A stretch of DNA of 64,000 bases from NCBI RefSeq assembly GCF_020177575.1, contig NZ_JAHTBK010000001.1, positions 3,054,001 to 3,118,000 of the forward strand. Direction: 5' to 3'. The notes beneath the pieces were generated by a model. It had not been told where the DNA came from and did not search any database. It was given only the letters and a program-made list of their open reading frames with translations. The DNA comes from Hasllibacter sp. MH4015 (GTDB lineage: Bacteria; Pseudomonadota; Alphaproteobacteria; Rhodobacterales; Rhodobacteraceae). Positions within the stretch are counted from its first letter, which is position 1. Each line of letters starts with the position of its first letter. Shown in pieces: positions 22,707 to 31,581 of the stretch. The position numbers were made by a program, and so were the translations under genes.

Positions 22707-23735
22707 TCAGACAGTTTCCGTCACCTTGTTGAGGTGCCGCGGGGCGTCGGGGTTGATGCCACGTTCGCCCGCCACCTTTTCGATCATGGCGTAGAACGAG
22801 ACGATGAGAGGAAGGGGATCCGTCAATCCGTGGCCCGTGCGGATATGCGGCAGACTTTCGGCGGTGGCTGCCTTTTCGGACGTCACGAAGGCTCGCGCGC
22901 CCTTGGCGGCAAGTTGGTCGGCGACGTCGGCCACCGACCCCTCCGCCGCGTCGGCGCTAGCGAAGCAAAGGATCGGGAAACCTGTGCCAACGATGGAAAC
23001 CGGGCCATGCAGCACTTCGGCGGAAGAATAGCTCTCGGCGTGGATTTGACAGGTTTCCTTGAATTTCAATGCGGCCTCGTTCGAGATCGCCCACGCTGGT
23101 CCGCGCCCGAGGGTGAAGAGAGACTGCGCCGGGCCGATGGCGGACCGCAATTCGGGCCAGTCAAGATCGGCGGCTTTCGCCAATGCACCCGGAAGGTCAT
23201 TGAGCACGCTGCGCAATGCGTCGTCCTTTTTCCACTCCGCCAGGAGGATCAGGCCAGCGACGGCCGAGGTCACGAATGTCTTCGTCGCCGCCACGCTGCG
23301 CTCAATACCCGCACAAATGTCGATGGTGTGCTGGCTGGCACCAGCAAGGGGCGCGGTGGCATCATTGGTGATGGCGATCGTGAAACTGCCGCCATCCGTC
23401 GCGGCGCGGCTCATCGCGACGATGTCGGGGCTTTTGCCCGATTGCGACACCGACAGCGTGACGGACCGGGCAAGGTTGAGACGCGCACCATAGATCGAGG
23501 CGATGGACGGCCCGACCGACGCAACGGGCAGGCCCAATTCAAGCTCCAAGGCGTATTTGAGGAAGGTGCAGGCGTGGTCAGACGACCCGCGCGCAACCGT
23601 CACGGCAAAGAGCGGATTTGCGGCAGCGGCGGCTTCGGCGATCATGGCGATGCTGGGGGCGCCGTTGGTGAGAAGGCGATCAACGGCGTCCGGGATTTCG
23701 AGAACCTCTTGGCGCATCTGCGTCTGGTCTGTCAT
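22707..23735 (-). CDS. SIS-domain sugar isomerase / glucosamine-6-phosphate deaminase-like (NagB-II/AgaS)
   Basis: The protein has 342 residues from the ATG at 23735, with GGAGG upstream. It contains two SIS domains: residues about 30-165 with VARGSSDHACTFLKYALE and SVSQSGKSPDIVAM, and about 185-335 with LGRGPAWAISNEAALKFKETCQIHAE and the SAEVLHGP motif. This is the isomerase half of GlmS-type enzymes without the glutaminase domain. Members deaminate or isomerise hexosamine phosphates. No transporter or NagA gene is adjacent. Confidence 0.85.
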   Translation of the reverse strand: MTDQTQMRQEVLEIPDAVDRLLTNGAPSIAMIAEAAAAANPLFAVTVARGSSDHACTFLKYALELELGLPVASVGPSIASIYGARLNLARSVTLSVSQSGKSPDIVAMSRAATDGGSFTIAITNDATAPLAGASQHTIDICAGIERSVAATKTFVTSAVAGLILLAEWKKDDALRSVLNDLPGALAKAADLDWPELRSAIGPAQSLFTLGRGPAWAISNEAALKFKETCQIHAESYSSAEVLHGPVSIVGTGFPILCFASADAAEGSVADVADQLAAKGARAFVTSEKAATAESLPHIRTGHGLTDPLPLIVSFYAMIEKVAGERGINPDAPRHLNKVTETV

Positions 23736-23847
23736 CGGTTGTCCCCCTCCTCCGAAACCACTTCGTCCCCGGAATGCCGGGATCGTCATTGGATTGACCT
23801 ACCCATAGACCAACGGGCCGCGCGACGGCAGCACAAAGAAACGCGGC

Positions 23848-24648
23848 CTAGGCGAAGGAGATGTCCACCGAACCGAACGTCCCGAATTCGGCATGAATGT
23901 GCGTGGCCGGTGGGCATTCGATGGGCCGGATGAAGCTGCCCGAAAGGATCACTTGGCCCGGTGTGATCCGCTGTCCGTATTGCGCCATGCGGCGCGCGAG
24001 CCAGACAACGCTTTCGACCGGATCGTTCAACACCCCGGCACCCAATCCCGTCTCCTCCACCTCACCATTGCGGCTCGTGATCGCGCCGACCCAGCGTAGG
24101 TCGGTGGTATCGGCGCCGAAACGCTCCGAACCCAGAACGATACCCGCGTCCGCCGCATTGTCGCTGATGGTATCAAAGACCTTGCGCGTCTCGCCCGTGT
24201 CCGGATCGGCGCGAAGAATGCGGGTGTCGAGGATTTCGATGGCCGGGGACACGTAATCGGTGGCGGCGAGGACATCGGCGCGTGTCACGTCCGCGCTGCC
24301 GATGGCAGTCTTCATCACGAAGGCGATCTCCGCCTCGACGCGCGGTTGGATGAACCGGCCTTCGGGTACGGTCGCGCCGTTTTCAAACATCATGTCATCG
24401 AAGAGGATACCGCTATCGGGAATGTCGATGTTGAGTGCGTGCTGCATCGCTTTGGAGGTCAGGCCGATTTTCCAGCCGATGACCTTGCGCCCGTCGGCGA
24501 ATTTCGCCCGATAGATCGCATTCTGCACGGCGTAGGCATCGTCCATCCCCATGTCCGGGTGACGTTTCGACAGCAAGCCTATCTGGCGGCCCGTACGCTC
24601 AGCCTCCAACAGGTCTTCGGCCGCCCGCGCGTGATCGTCGGGCGTCAT
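23848..24648 (-). CDS. hpaH: 2-oxo-hept-4-ene-1,7-dioate hydratase (HpaH-like)
   Basis: The 266-residue protein belongs to the MhpD/HpaH hydratase family. It shows ADGRKVIGWKIGLTSKAMQ, then PRVEAEIAFVMK with the metal-binding acidic residues, and SPAIEILDTR. In homoprotocatechuate breakdown HpaH hydrates the C7 dienoate formed after ring cleavage and decarboxylation. Its ATG overlaps the stop of the upstream HpaG-like gene by 4 nt. The aldolase HpaI, the next step, is not encoded in this window. Confidence 0.85.
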   Translation of the reverse strand: MTPDDHARAAEDLLEAERTGRQIGLLSKRHPDMGMDDAYAVQNAIYRAKFADGRKVIGWKIGLTSKAMQHALNIDIPDSGILFDDMMFENGATVPEGRFIQPRVEAEIAFVMKTAIGSADVTRADVLAATDYVSPAIEILDTRILRADPDTGETRKVFDTISDNAADAGIVLGSERFGADTTDLRWVGAITSRNGEVEETGLGAGVLNDPVESVVWLARRMAQYGQRITPGQVILSGSFIRPIECPPATHIHAEFGTFGSVDISFA

Positions 24649-25499
24649 ATCCGCTCATCCTCAACCGTGTTGCGCAGGGTTCCGATGCCGGTGACTTCCA
24701 CCTCCACCACATCACCCGGTGCAAGGTATCGCGGCGGATCGAACCGCGCGCCCGCGCCCGTCGGCGTGCCGGTGACGATCACGTCACCGGGGCGGAGCGC
24801 CATGAAGGTGGAAATATACTCGATCTGCTGCCGGATCGGGAACATCATTCGGGAAAGCGCGTCGTCCTGCCGAATATCGCCGTTCACGCGCGTGACGATC
24901 CGCGCCTCGTCCAGTTGCGTTGCATGGGTGAAGGGAACAAGCCATGGACCCATCGCGCCCGAGCGATCCCAGTTCTTTCCCTGGGTCACGTTGAATTTCG
25001 CGTGGCGGACCCAATCGCGTATCGTGCCTTCGTTGCAGATCGTCAGCGCTGCAATGTGGTCGTAGGCATCCTCCGGCCTGATCCGACGCCCCGCCTTGCC
25101 GATGACAATCGCAACTTCGCCCTCGTAATCGAGCGTGGCGTTTTCCGGCGGGCGGATCAGCGGACTGTCGTGCCCCGTAAAGCCACTGGCGAAGCGCGGA
25201 AACAGCGACATGTGTTTCGGCTGTTCCGATCCGTCTTTGTATTCCGCGTTGCGGTCGGGAAAATTGACGCCCACGCACAGAATGCGCGGCGCATCGGGCA
25301 GGACCATGTCATACACGAACCGGTCATGGGTCACGGAACCGCCGCCCGCCATGTCCAGCAACCGGTCGAATTGACCGGCCCGGATCACCTCCGTCAGGGT
25401 CTGCCATTGCGGAAGATCGGGGCTCAGCGCGATCATTCCGTCATCGGTGACCGCACCGTAATAGGGTTGTCCGTGGGCGATGTAGCTTGCGATTTTCAC
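24645..25499 (-). CDS. Fumarylacetoacetate hydrolase-family protein (HpaG-like, single domain)
   Basis: The protein has 284 residues from the GTG at 25499, which overlaps the decarboxylase stop (GTGA). A GTG at 25514 is an alternative. The FAH fold shows as ILCVGVNFPDRNAEY, LDYEGEVAIVIGKAGRRI with the metal-binding Glu, and GDVIVTGTPTGAG. In the homoprotocatechuate pathway such enzymes perform the decarboxylase and isomerase steps. Enterobacterial HpaG is a tandem-domain protein of about 430 residues, while only one domain is present here, so one of the two activities may lie elsewhere. Confidence 0.8.
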   Translation of the reverse strand: MKIASYIAHGQPYYGAVTDDGMIALSPDLPQWQTLTEVIRAGQFDRLLDMAGGGSVTHDRFVYDMVLPDAPRILCVGVNFPDRNAEYKDGSEQPKHMSLFPRFASGFTGHDSPLIRPPENATLDYEGEVAIVIGKAGRRIRPEDAYDHIAALTICNEGTIRDWVRHAKFNVTQGKNWDRSGAMGPWLVPFTHATQLDEARIVTRVNGDIRQDDALSRMMFPIRQQIEYISTFMALRPGDVIVTGTPTGAGARFDPPRYLAPGDVVEVEVTGIGTLRNTVEDERI

Positions 25500-26890
25500 T
25501 GTAGTTTCCCCCACACTTCGCCGATGACCTGGCGCGCCAACATGACATCGTCATGCGTGCAATCGAATTGCCCGACCTGAAAGCGGATGACCTTGCGCCC
25601 GTCGAATGCGCCCTGGGTCAGGTAGATGCGGCCGTCATCGTTGAGCGCGTCGACAAGGCGCTGTTGATCGTCGTCACTTCCCGGGCAGCGGAAGGTGAAC
25701 AGGCTCAGAATCGGTTCCGACGTGATCTCGAACCCATCTTGGTCAAGGGCCGCACACAATTCCTCTGCCCAAGCGACGTGATTGCGAATGCGGTGGCGCA
25801 GACCGTCCAGGCCGTAGGTTCGGATCAGAAACCAGATCTTCAATGCGCGGAACCGGCGACCGAGCGGGATGGTCCATTCGGAATAATTGGTGACCGCCGC
25901 GCCGGACGTCTTGAGGTATTCCGGCTCGATCTTGAGGGTATTCAGCTGGGGCTGCGCATCCTTGAGAAATTGAACGGAGCAGTCGAATTGCGCGCCGAGC
26001 CACTTGTGCGGGTTGAAGACGATGCTGTCATAGCCCGCGACGCCGTCCCAGAACGCAGCGTGGAATTCGGGGCAGATCATGGCAGCTCCGGCCCACGCTG
26101 CGTCGAGGTGGGTGTAGAGGTCATTCGCCCTGGCCACTTGCAGGATCGGGCCCAAATTATCCGATGCGCCAACGCCGGTGCCGCCCGTAATCGCGATTAC
26201 GCCCGCCGGAACGTGCCCCGCCGCCCTGTCAGTTGCGATAGCGGCCTCCAGCGCATTCACATCCATCGCGTGGCGCGGGCCGGTGGTGGGCAGCTTCACG
26301 AGGTTGTCTTGCCCGATGCCCGCCACCCAGCATGCCCTGTCGATGGAGGAATGGACCTGGTCCGAGCAGTAGATGCGCAAATGACCCTTGCCCGAAAGCC
26401 CCTCCCTATTGCCGGAATACCCCGTCGCCCGCTCGCGCATCGTCAGGACCGCCGACAAAGTGGCGGAGGAGGCGCTGTCCTGGATCACGCCGGTATAGCC
26501 CACGGGAAGATCAAGCGCCTGGCGCAGCCAGTCTATCATCACCCCCTCGACCTCGGTCGCGGCGGGGGAGGTTTGCCACAGCATGCATTGGGCGGCGATT
26601 GTGTTCACCAGTTGCTCGGCCAACATGGATGGTGGCGCGGCATTGGCGGCGAAATACGCAAAGAACCGCGGATGTTGCCAGTGGGTCATTCCGGGCATCA
26701 CGATGGTTTCGAAATCGGCCATCACGGCTTCCATCGCCTCCGGCGCATCGGGGGGCGACAATGGAAGTTGCGCCGCAATTTCCCCCGGCGCGGTCTGCGC
26801 CCGCACGGGGCGGTCGCGCAGCGTCGTGTGGTAGTCGGCACCCCAGTCGGCGATACGGCGGCCCCATTCGGCGTACTCATCCCACTTCAT
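25496..26890 (-). CDS. PLP-dependent aromatic amino acid decarboxylase (group II)
   Basis: The 464-residue protein matches the AADC/tyrosine-DOPA decarboxylase family: PGMTHWQHPRFFAYF for substrate binding near residues 65-80, HLDAAWAGAAMICPEF with the PLP-contacting Asp, and the catalytic Lys in NPHKWL near 300. It removes the carboxyl group of L-DOPA, tyrosine, tryptophan or phenylalanine. It lies between hpaD and the HpaG-like gene in a meta-cleavage operon, an unusual place. Products such as dopamine or tyramine would reach homoprotocatechuate after deamination and oxidation. Confidence 0.85.
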   Translation of the reverse strand: MKWDEYAEWGRRIADWGADYHTTLRDRPVRAQTAPGEIAAQLPLSPPDAPEAMEAVMADFETIVMPGMTHWQHPRFFAYFAANAAPPSMLAEQLVNTIAAQCMLWQTSPAATEVEGVMIDWLRQALDLPVGYTGVIQDSASSATLSAVLTMRERATGYSGNREGLSGKGHLRIYCSDQVHSSIDRACWVAGIGQDNLVKLPTTGPRHAMDVNALEAAIATDRAAGHVPAGVIAITGGTGVGASDNLGPILQVARANDLYTHLDAAWAGAAMICPEFHAAFWDGVAGYDSIVFNPHKWLGAQFDCSVQFLKDAQPQLNTLKIEPEYLKTSGAAVTNYSEWTIPLGRRFRALKIWFLIRTYGLDGLRHRIRNHVAWAEELCAALDQDGFEITSEPILSLFTFRCPGSDDDQQRLVDALNDDGRIYLTQGAFDGRKVIRFQVGQFDCTHDDVMLARQVIGEVWGKLQ

Positions 26891-26900
26891 TCAGGCGCTC

Positions 26901-27884
26901 CTACGGGGCGACGATCGGACTTGCCGCGATGTCGCTGTCGCGGGTTTCGACCCCCACGAAGGGAGAGCCGTGCTTGAACCAGCTTTGCGGTGCCGGCGCG
27001 CCCCAGAGCGTTTGGCGTTGCGGATCTTGAAGGTCCCATTTGATCGGCTCCAGGTCGGGGTCAACCGTTTGATAATCGGAGCAATATATCTCGATCCGAT
27101 GGCCATCCGGGTCAAGGATGTAGAGGAAGAAGGCGTTGGAAATCCCGTGCCGTCCGGGTCCCCGCTCGATATTGGAGACGTATCCCGTCGTCGCCATCAG
27201 GTCGAGCAGGTCAATGATGTTGAGCGGTGTCGGCACCCAGAACGCAACGTGGTGCAGACGTGGCCCGGTGCCGTTGGTGAAGGCCATATCATGCACGCCC
27301 CCTTTCCGGTGCATCCACGCAGCCCACAGGCGGCCACTTTCCGCGTCTTCCGTATACTCCGTGACGCGAAATCCGATGTCGTTGTAAAACGCGACCGACG
27401 CGTCGACGTCGTGCGAGAAACAGTTGAAGTGGTCGATCCGCAGCGGCTTCACACCGCGATACAGGGCGTATTTCTGGTGGATGGGCGGCAGGCGATCCAT
27501 CTTGTGATAGAATTCCAGCGGAATGCCGATGTTATCGGACGTCAGAAGCGTGCGCCCCTGATGGGGACGCTCGACCCATTCAACGGGGCGGCCCATTGCG
27601 TTGAAATAGTCGTGCGCCCGGTCCAAATCCGGGTCGTCGAAGGTCTTGAACCCCATGACGTCGACCGTACCCGGCTGATCGGATTTCTGGAGGATGATGC
27701 AATGGTGCCCCCGCTCCTCCATTGCGCGCAAATAGATCCGGTCGTCGGATTCGTCCGTGACCTGCAACCCGAGCGTATCGACATAGAACGCCCGTGAGGC
27801 CGCAAGGTCGGCCACGTTCAGGCACACATGGGACAGGCGGATCGTGTTGAAGTCGGGGTAGAGGTTGGGGGCCGGAACGGGCAT
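26901..27884 (-). CDS. hpaD: 3,4-dihydroxyphenylacetate 2,3-dioxygenase (type I extradiol)
   Basis: The protein has 327 residues from the ATG at 27884; a GTG two codons upstream is less likely. It has two vicinal-oxygen-chelate domains. The iron ligands appear as His in LRIDHFNCFS, His in RLHHVAFW and Glu in HRIEIYCSDY, matching the 2-His-1-carboxylate set of the Brevibacterium and Arthrobacter type enzymes. It opens the ring of homoprotocatechuate to 5-carboxymethyl-2-hydroxymuconate semialdehyde. This is not the HpaD of the E. coli (class III) type. Confidence 0.9.
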   Translation of the reverse strand: MPVPAPNLYPDFNTIRLSHVCLNVADLAASRAFYVDTLGLQVTDESDDRIYLRAMEERGHHCIILQKSDQPGTVDVMGFKTFDDPDLDRAHDYFNAMGRPVEWVERPHQGRTLLTSDNIGIPLEFYHKMDRLPPIHQKYALYRGVKPLRIDHFNCFSHDVDASVAFYNDIGFRVTEYTEDAESGRLWAAWMHRKGGVHDMAFTNGTGPRLHHVAFWVPTPLNIIDLLDLMATTGYVSNIERGPGRHGISNAFFLYILDPDGHRIEIYCSDYQTVDPDLEPIKWDLQDPQRQTLWGAPAPQSWFKHGSPFVGVETRDSDIAASPIVAP

Positions 27885-27933
27885 GGTCACGCTCTTTCTA
27901 TCATTGCGCCTTTGTCATCGCGCCGTAGCATCG

Positions 27934-29448
27934 CTAGGCCGACGCGCCGAGCTTGGTGATCTTGTGCTGACCGGTCGCGAAGCCGATGTGCTTTTGCTCC
28001 ATGTAGAACTCAAACGACCAATCGCCCCCGTCCCGCCCGATCCCGCTGGCCTTCACACCTCCGAAAGGGGTCGGCAGATGGCGGACGTTCTCGGAATTGA
28101 CCCAGATCATCCCGGCCTCAAGCTTGTCGGTGAACCGAAGGGCACGGGTCAAATCGTTGGTCCAGACATAACCCGTCAGGCCATAGGGGATGTCATTGGC
28201 GATCTGTAACGCCTCATCCTCCGTCTGGAACGGGATGGATGTCAGGACGGGTCCGAAAATCTCCTCCTGCGCGATGCGCATATGATTGGTGGCGCCGGTG
28301 AATAGCGTTGGGTGGACGAAATAGCCTGCGTCCCCAAGCGTCGTGCCGCCCGCGGCGATCGTCGCGCCATCTTGCTTCGCCACGTCGAAGTAGCCCGTGA
28401 CCTTCGCGAAATGCTCCTCCGAGATCAGGGGGCCGACTTCCGTGGTAGGGTCCAGCGGATGGCCGACTCGGATGGCGTTCACGCGATCAATGAGCCGTTC
28501 TTCGAACTCCTCGCGTATCGTTTCTTGCACAAGAAGTCGGGAGGATGAGGTACATCTTTCGCCATTGATGGAGTAGATCATGAAGATCACCGCATCGAGG
28601 GCCCGTTCCAGATCGGCATCGTCGAACACGATCACGGGGTTCTTTCCGCCAAGCTCCAGATGATTGCGTTTGAGCGTGTCGGCGCCTTGCTTGGTGATGA
28701 GACTTCCGGTGCGGCTTTCGCCGACGAAAGCGATGGCCTTGATCCTGGGATGCTCGCACAGCGCGCGGCCCGCCTCCTCCCCGAACCCGTTGACGGTGTT
28801 CAGGACCCCCAGCGGCAGGCCCGCTGCTTCCGCGATTTCCACGAGCAGCCGAGCGGTTACGGGGGACGCTTCGGCGGGTTTGTGAACGACCGTGCAGCCT
28901 GCCGCCAATGCCGGCGCGATCTTCCATGTCGATAGCATGAACGGCGTGTTCCAGGGTGTGATGACGCCCACGGGGCCAATCGGTACGCGCGTCGTGATGT
29001 TCATCAAAGTCGGCGATTTCAGGTGCTGTCCGTCGCGGGCCTGCACAACCTGTTCGGCGAAGTAGCGGAAGTTTTCCGCACCGCGCAGGGCGGCCTTTGA
29101 CATGAATTTGTAGGCCTGCCCCGTGTCCCAGCATTCGCATAGGGCGATCTCCTCGGCCCGTGCCTCGATCCCTTCGGCAATCTTGATCAGGATCTTGCGA
29201 CGTTCGGTTGCGGGCATGTCCCGCCACGGGGCAAACGCGTCGTGGGCGGCATTGGCCGCGGCGTCGATATCCTCCGCCGTGCCCCGCGCAACGTCACAAA
29301 TGACGCTCTCATCGACGGGAGAGATCGACTGAAACGTGCCGCCGGCTCCCGCCACGTCCTGTCCGGCGATCCGATTGGGAATCCCGTCCTCGCGATATCG
29401 CGCAAGATAGCGGTTCAGCTTCGCGATATTGTCGTCCAGCACGCTCAT
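27934..29448 (-). CDS. hpaE: 5-carboxymethyl-2-hydroxymuconate semialdehyde dehydrogenase
   Basis: The 504-residue protein is an aldehyde dehydrogenase of the HpaE subgroup. It has the cofactor site PIGPVGVITPWNTPFMLSTW, the general base Glu in LELGGKNPVIVF near 270, and the catalytic Cys in NGERCTSSSR near 305. It oxidises the ring-cleavage product of HpaD to the dicarboxylate with NAD. Its ATG overlaps the stop of hpaF (ATGA), and hpaD follows after 49 nt. Confidence 0.9.
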   Translation of the reverse strand: MSVLDDNIAKLNRYLARYREDGIPNRIAGQDVAGAGGTFQSISPVDESVICDVARGTAEDIDAAANAAHDAFAPWRDMPATERRKILIKIAEGIEARAEEIALCECWDTGQAYKFMSKAALRGAENFRYFAEQVVQARDGQHLKSPTLMNITTRVPIGPVGVITPWNTPFMLSTWKIAPALAAGCTVVHKPAEASPVTARLLVEIAEAAGLPLGVLNTVNGFGEEAGRALCEHPRIKAIAFVGESRTGSLITKQGADTLKRNHLELGGKNPVIVFDDADLERALDAVIFMIYSINGERCTSSSRLLVQETIREEFEERLIDRVNAIRVGHPLDPTTEVGPLISEEHFAKVTGYFDVAKQDGATIAAGGTTLGDAGYFVHPTLFTGATNHMRIAQEEIFGPVLTSIPFQTEDEALQIANDIPYGLTGYVWTNDLTRALRFTDKLEAGMIWVNSENVRHLPTPFGGVKASGIGRDGGDWSFEFYMEQKHIGFATGQHKITKLGASA

Positions 29449-29834
29449 GTGGGCCCCTCCATATGGTTACGGATCGTCCCGGCTTTCGGGGAGAGTGCGG
29501 CGTCGATGTCGCGCATCTCGGCGGAAAGCGCGATGGAGTGATCTGCCATGACAGGCGCCACGAACTCCGTCAGGGCCGCAAAGATGCGTGTCACGGCGTC
29601 TCGTTTCACATCCGCCGGACGCCCTTCGCGCAGCCGGATCGACAGGTCGATGAATCCATGCTTCGGGTTTCCGTCGGCAATCGCGTAATGGTCAACGCGA
29701 ACAGCCCGGACGCGGATGCCGGGTGTCGGAAAGGTCTCCACGCTCGCCGCAGCATTACGGATGGTCTCGCACAACGCACCCATGTCCACGACCTCTTCGA
29801 GGTTGGCGGAATAGTCGATCTGGAAGTGCGGCAC
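29445..29834 (-). CDS. hpaF: 5-carboxymethyl-2-hydroxymuconate delta-isomerase
   Basis: The protein has 129 residues from a GTG at 29834. It matches the CHMI family: MPHFQIDYSANLEE with the N-terminal Pro after Met (the catalytic base after processing), VDHYAIADGNPKHGFIDLSIRLREGRP, and a C-terminal helix. It is the first gene of the meta-cleavage operon, divergent from hpaR, with a TTAACATGTTAA palindrome 10 nt before the start. Confidence 0.9.
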   Translation of the reverse strand: MPHFQIDYSANLEEVVDMGALCETIRNAAASVETFPTPGIRVRAVRVDHYAIADGNPKHGFIDLSIRLREGRPADVKRDAVTRIFAALTEFVAPVMADHSIALSAEMRDIDAALSPKAGTIRNHMEGPT

Positions 29835-29843
29835 GATATTTCC

Positions 29844-29870
29844 TTAACATGTTAATTGTTAGCAAGTTAA
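29844..29870. promoter_or_regulatory. Putative HpaR operator between hpaF and hpaR
   Basis: TTAACATGTTAA at 29844-29855 is a perfect 12-bp palindrome, followed by the partial dyad TTGTTAGCAA and a further AGTTAA ending at 29870. The 80-nt region separates divergent genes, and HpaR proteins are MarR-type repressors of such promoters. Binding is inferred. Confidence 0.6.
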
Positions 29871-29914
29871 ATAATGGATATAGTATCTGTCAAGAGCGCA
29901 GGCACAGGCTTGAG

Positions 29915-30352
29915 ATGACGTCCAGACTCCCCTCCACCGCACGGTCCCTCCCCATCGCCCTGATCCGCGCCCGCGAAGGCGTGATGGCCCCGATCCGCGA
30001 CATGCTGGCGGAGACGGGGATCACGGAGCAGCAATGGCGCGTGCTGCGGGTGTTGTCGGAATACGGGATCATGGATTCGAAGACCCTTGCGGACCGCGCC
30101 AGCCTGCTTTTGCCGAGCCTGACGCGGATCGCCGCCACCCTCCGGGACAAGGGACTTGTGACCCAGACGCGGGACAAGACCGACCGACGGCGGCAATTCA
30201 TCGAGATCACAGCGGCGGGCCAGACGATCATCGACGATCGCGCCGACCAATCGGCCCGGATCGTCGATGGGTTTCGGACCAGGCTGGGACATGACAATTT
30301 TGAAACCCTTCTTGATCTGCTTGCGCGTCTTGACCCTGGCGCGCGGGATTAG
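29915..30352 (+). CDS. hpaR: HpaR, MarR-family regulator of homoprotocatechuate degradation
   Basis: The protein has 145 residues from ATG 29915. The HpaR subgroup signature is visible: SLPIALIRAREGVMAPIRDMLAETGITEQQWRVLRVL, the helix-turn-helix KTLADRASLLLPSLTRIAATL, and the wing DKTDRRRQFIEIT. It represses the hpa meta operon until a pathway compound is bound. It faces hpaF across a palindromic operator. Its stop overlaps the stop of the convergent Tm-1-like gene. Confidence 0.9.
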   Translation: MTSRLPSTARSLPIALIRAREGVMAPIRDMLAETGITEQQWRVLRVLSEYGIMDSKTLADRASLLLPSLTRIAATLRDKGLVTQTRDKTDRRRQFIEITAAGQTIIDDRADQSARIVDGFRTRLGHDNFETLLDLLARLDPGARD

Positions 30353-31581
30353 CCCGCGACCCGACCGTCCGCGCGCCACGCATCGAAAATCTCCAACGCC
30401 TTGTCCGCGAAGGCGGCATCGTTGATGTGACACGCGATGCGGTGGACGGGAATGTGGGGTGGGACGTGCGCCTCCAGCTCCGCAAGAAATGCGTTCAGTC
30501 CGGCCGCGTCGTGCAGATCCGCACCGTCCCGGTCCCACTCTCCCAAGCCATGTTCCGGCAAGATCAGCGCGGTTGCGCCCTGCGCGGCGCTCAGCTGCTT
30601 TGCATGGGCCCGGGCGACGGCCTTCCGTTCTTCGGTATCGAGAACGATGGAGGTCAGCAGGCGATTATGGGCGTGGCTGGGGTGGTCCGCCCATTTGTCG
30701 GGAATGGCCTGCCATCCGACAATGTCGACCAGATCATAGCAACCCGGGGCCACGATTTGCGGCGTCCCGCTGACCCCCGCGCCGGTCAGCCGGTCGGAAC
30801 CTGCACTGATGTTGGAGCCGTGGATGTGATTGCCCAATTCCTGCGTGCAAAAATCGAACACGCAGGCAAACGCGCCCTCAGCAGCCAGACTCTCGAACGC
30901 CCGCCCGCCCATGCCCGTGGCGTGGAAGACCGCGACCTCATAGCCGCGCGCCTCCAGCGCTGGCTTCAGCGGTATCACGTACTTCAATGCCGATGTGCCA
31001 AGCGACATCATCCCGATCAGCGGCTTTTCAGGATCAGGCTTCTGCACGGCCCGCGCTGCGCCGAGCACGGCACCCGCAGCCTGGCTGAGCGATGCCGTAC
31101 AGACGGAGTTGAGACCGTAAAGCCCGCCCGCCCACAGGATCATCTGCGTGTCCGCCGCCAACCGATCCGGGGGGATAAGCGGGGAAAACGACACGGTCGA
31201 CACGATGTATTTCGGCACGCCGAGCGGCAGCGCGCTTGTCACGTCGAGCGCCAGATCGGTGCCCATCGTCCCGCCGAGAACGATCATCCCGTCGAAGATT
31301 CCTTCCGCATGGAGACGCGCCGCCAGAAGGCTCGCGCCCTTGGCCATGATCTGCATCGCGCGGTTTTCGTCACCACTTTCGATGGCCGCCTGAATTGAGC
31401 TTCCGCCCGCTTCCGCGACATCATGCTTGGAGTAATCGCATGGGCTGGACGGATCACCCAGAACGGAGACGTCCATTGTCACAACGTGCCCGCCCTCGTC
31501 GCGGATGACACGCGACAGAAAGCCGAGTTCATCGTCCTTGGTGTCGTAGGTGCCAATCACCAGAATTGTCTTGTCCGTCAC
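30349..31581 (-). CDS. Tm-1-like ATP-binding (UPF0261) protein
   Basis: The protein has 410 residues from the GTG at 31581, whose GTGA overlaps the aldehyde dehydrogenase stop; a GTG at 31593 is the alternative. UPF0261 is recognised by ILVIGTYDTKDDELGFL, IVLGGTMGTDLALDV, and PEHGLGEWDRDG. Plant Tm-1 binds ATP and blocks viral replication; bacterial members are found in catabolic operons with unknown chemistry. Coupled here to tctABC and an aldehyde dehydrogenase, it probably acts on the imported acid. Confidence 0.85.
   Translation of the reverse strand: MTDKTILVIGTYDTKDDELGFLSRVIRDEGGHVVTMDVSVLGDPSSPCDYSKHDVAEAGGSSIQAAIESGDENRAMQIMAKGASLLAARLHAEGIFDGMIVLGGTMGTDLALDVTSALPLGVPKYIVSTVSFSPLIPPDRLAADTQMILWAGGLYGLNSVCTASLSQAAGAVLGAARAVQKPDPEKPLIGMMSLGTSALKYVIPLKPALEARGYEVAVFHATGMGGRAFESLAAEGAFACVFDFCTQELGNHIHGSNISAGSDRLTGAGVSGTPQIVAPGCYDLVDIVGWQAIPDKWADHPSHAHNRLLTSIVLDTEERKAVARAHAKQLSAAQGATALILPEHGLGEWDRDGADLHDAAGLNAFLAELEAHVPPHIPVHRIACHINDAAFADKALEIFDAWRADGRVAG

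Noticed and set aside
22707-23735. Membership of the SIS-domain gene in the hpa operon
   Set aside because: It lies 112 nt behind hpaH with its own ribosome binding site and acts on amino sugars, so a functional link to aromatic degradation is not supported.
25553-26977. A 474-codon open frame opposite the PLP decarboxylase
   Set aside because: It shows no motifs; the minus-strand decarboxylase has all family motifs and is coupled to its neighbours.
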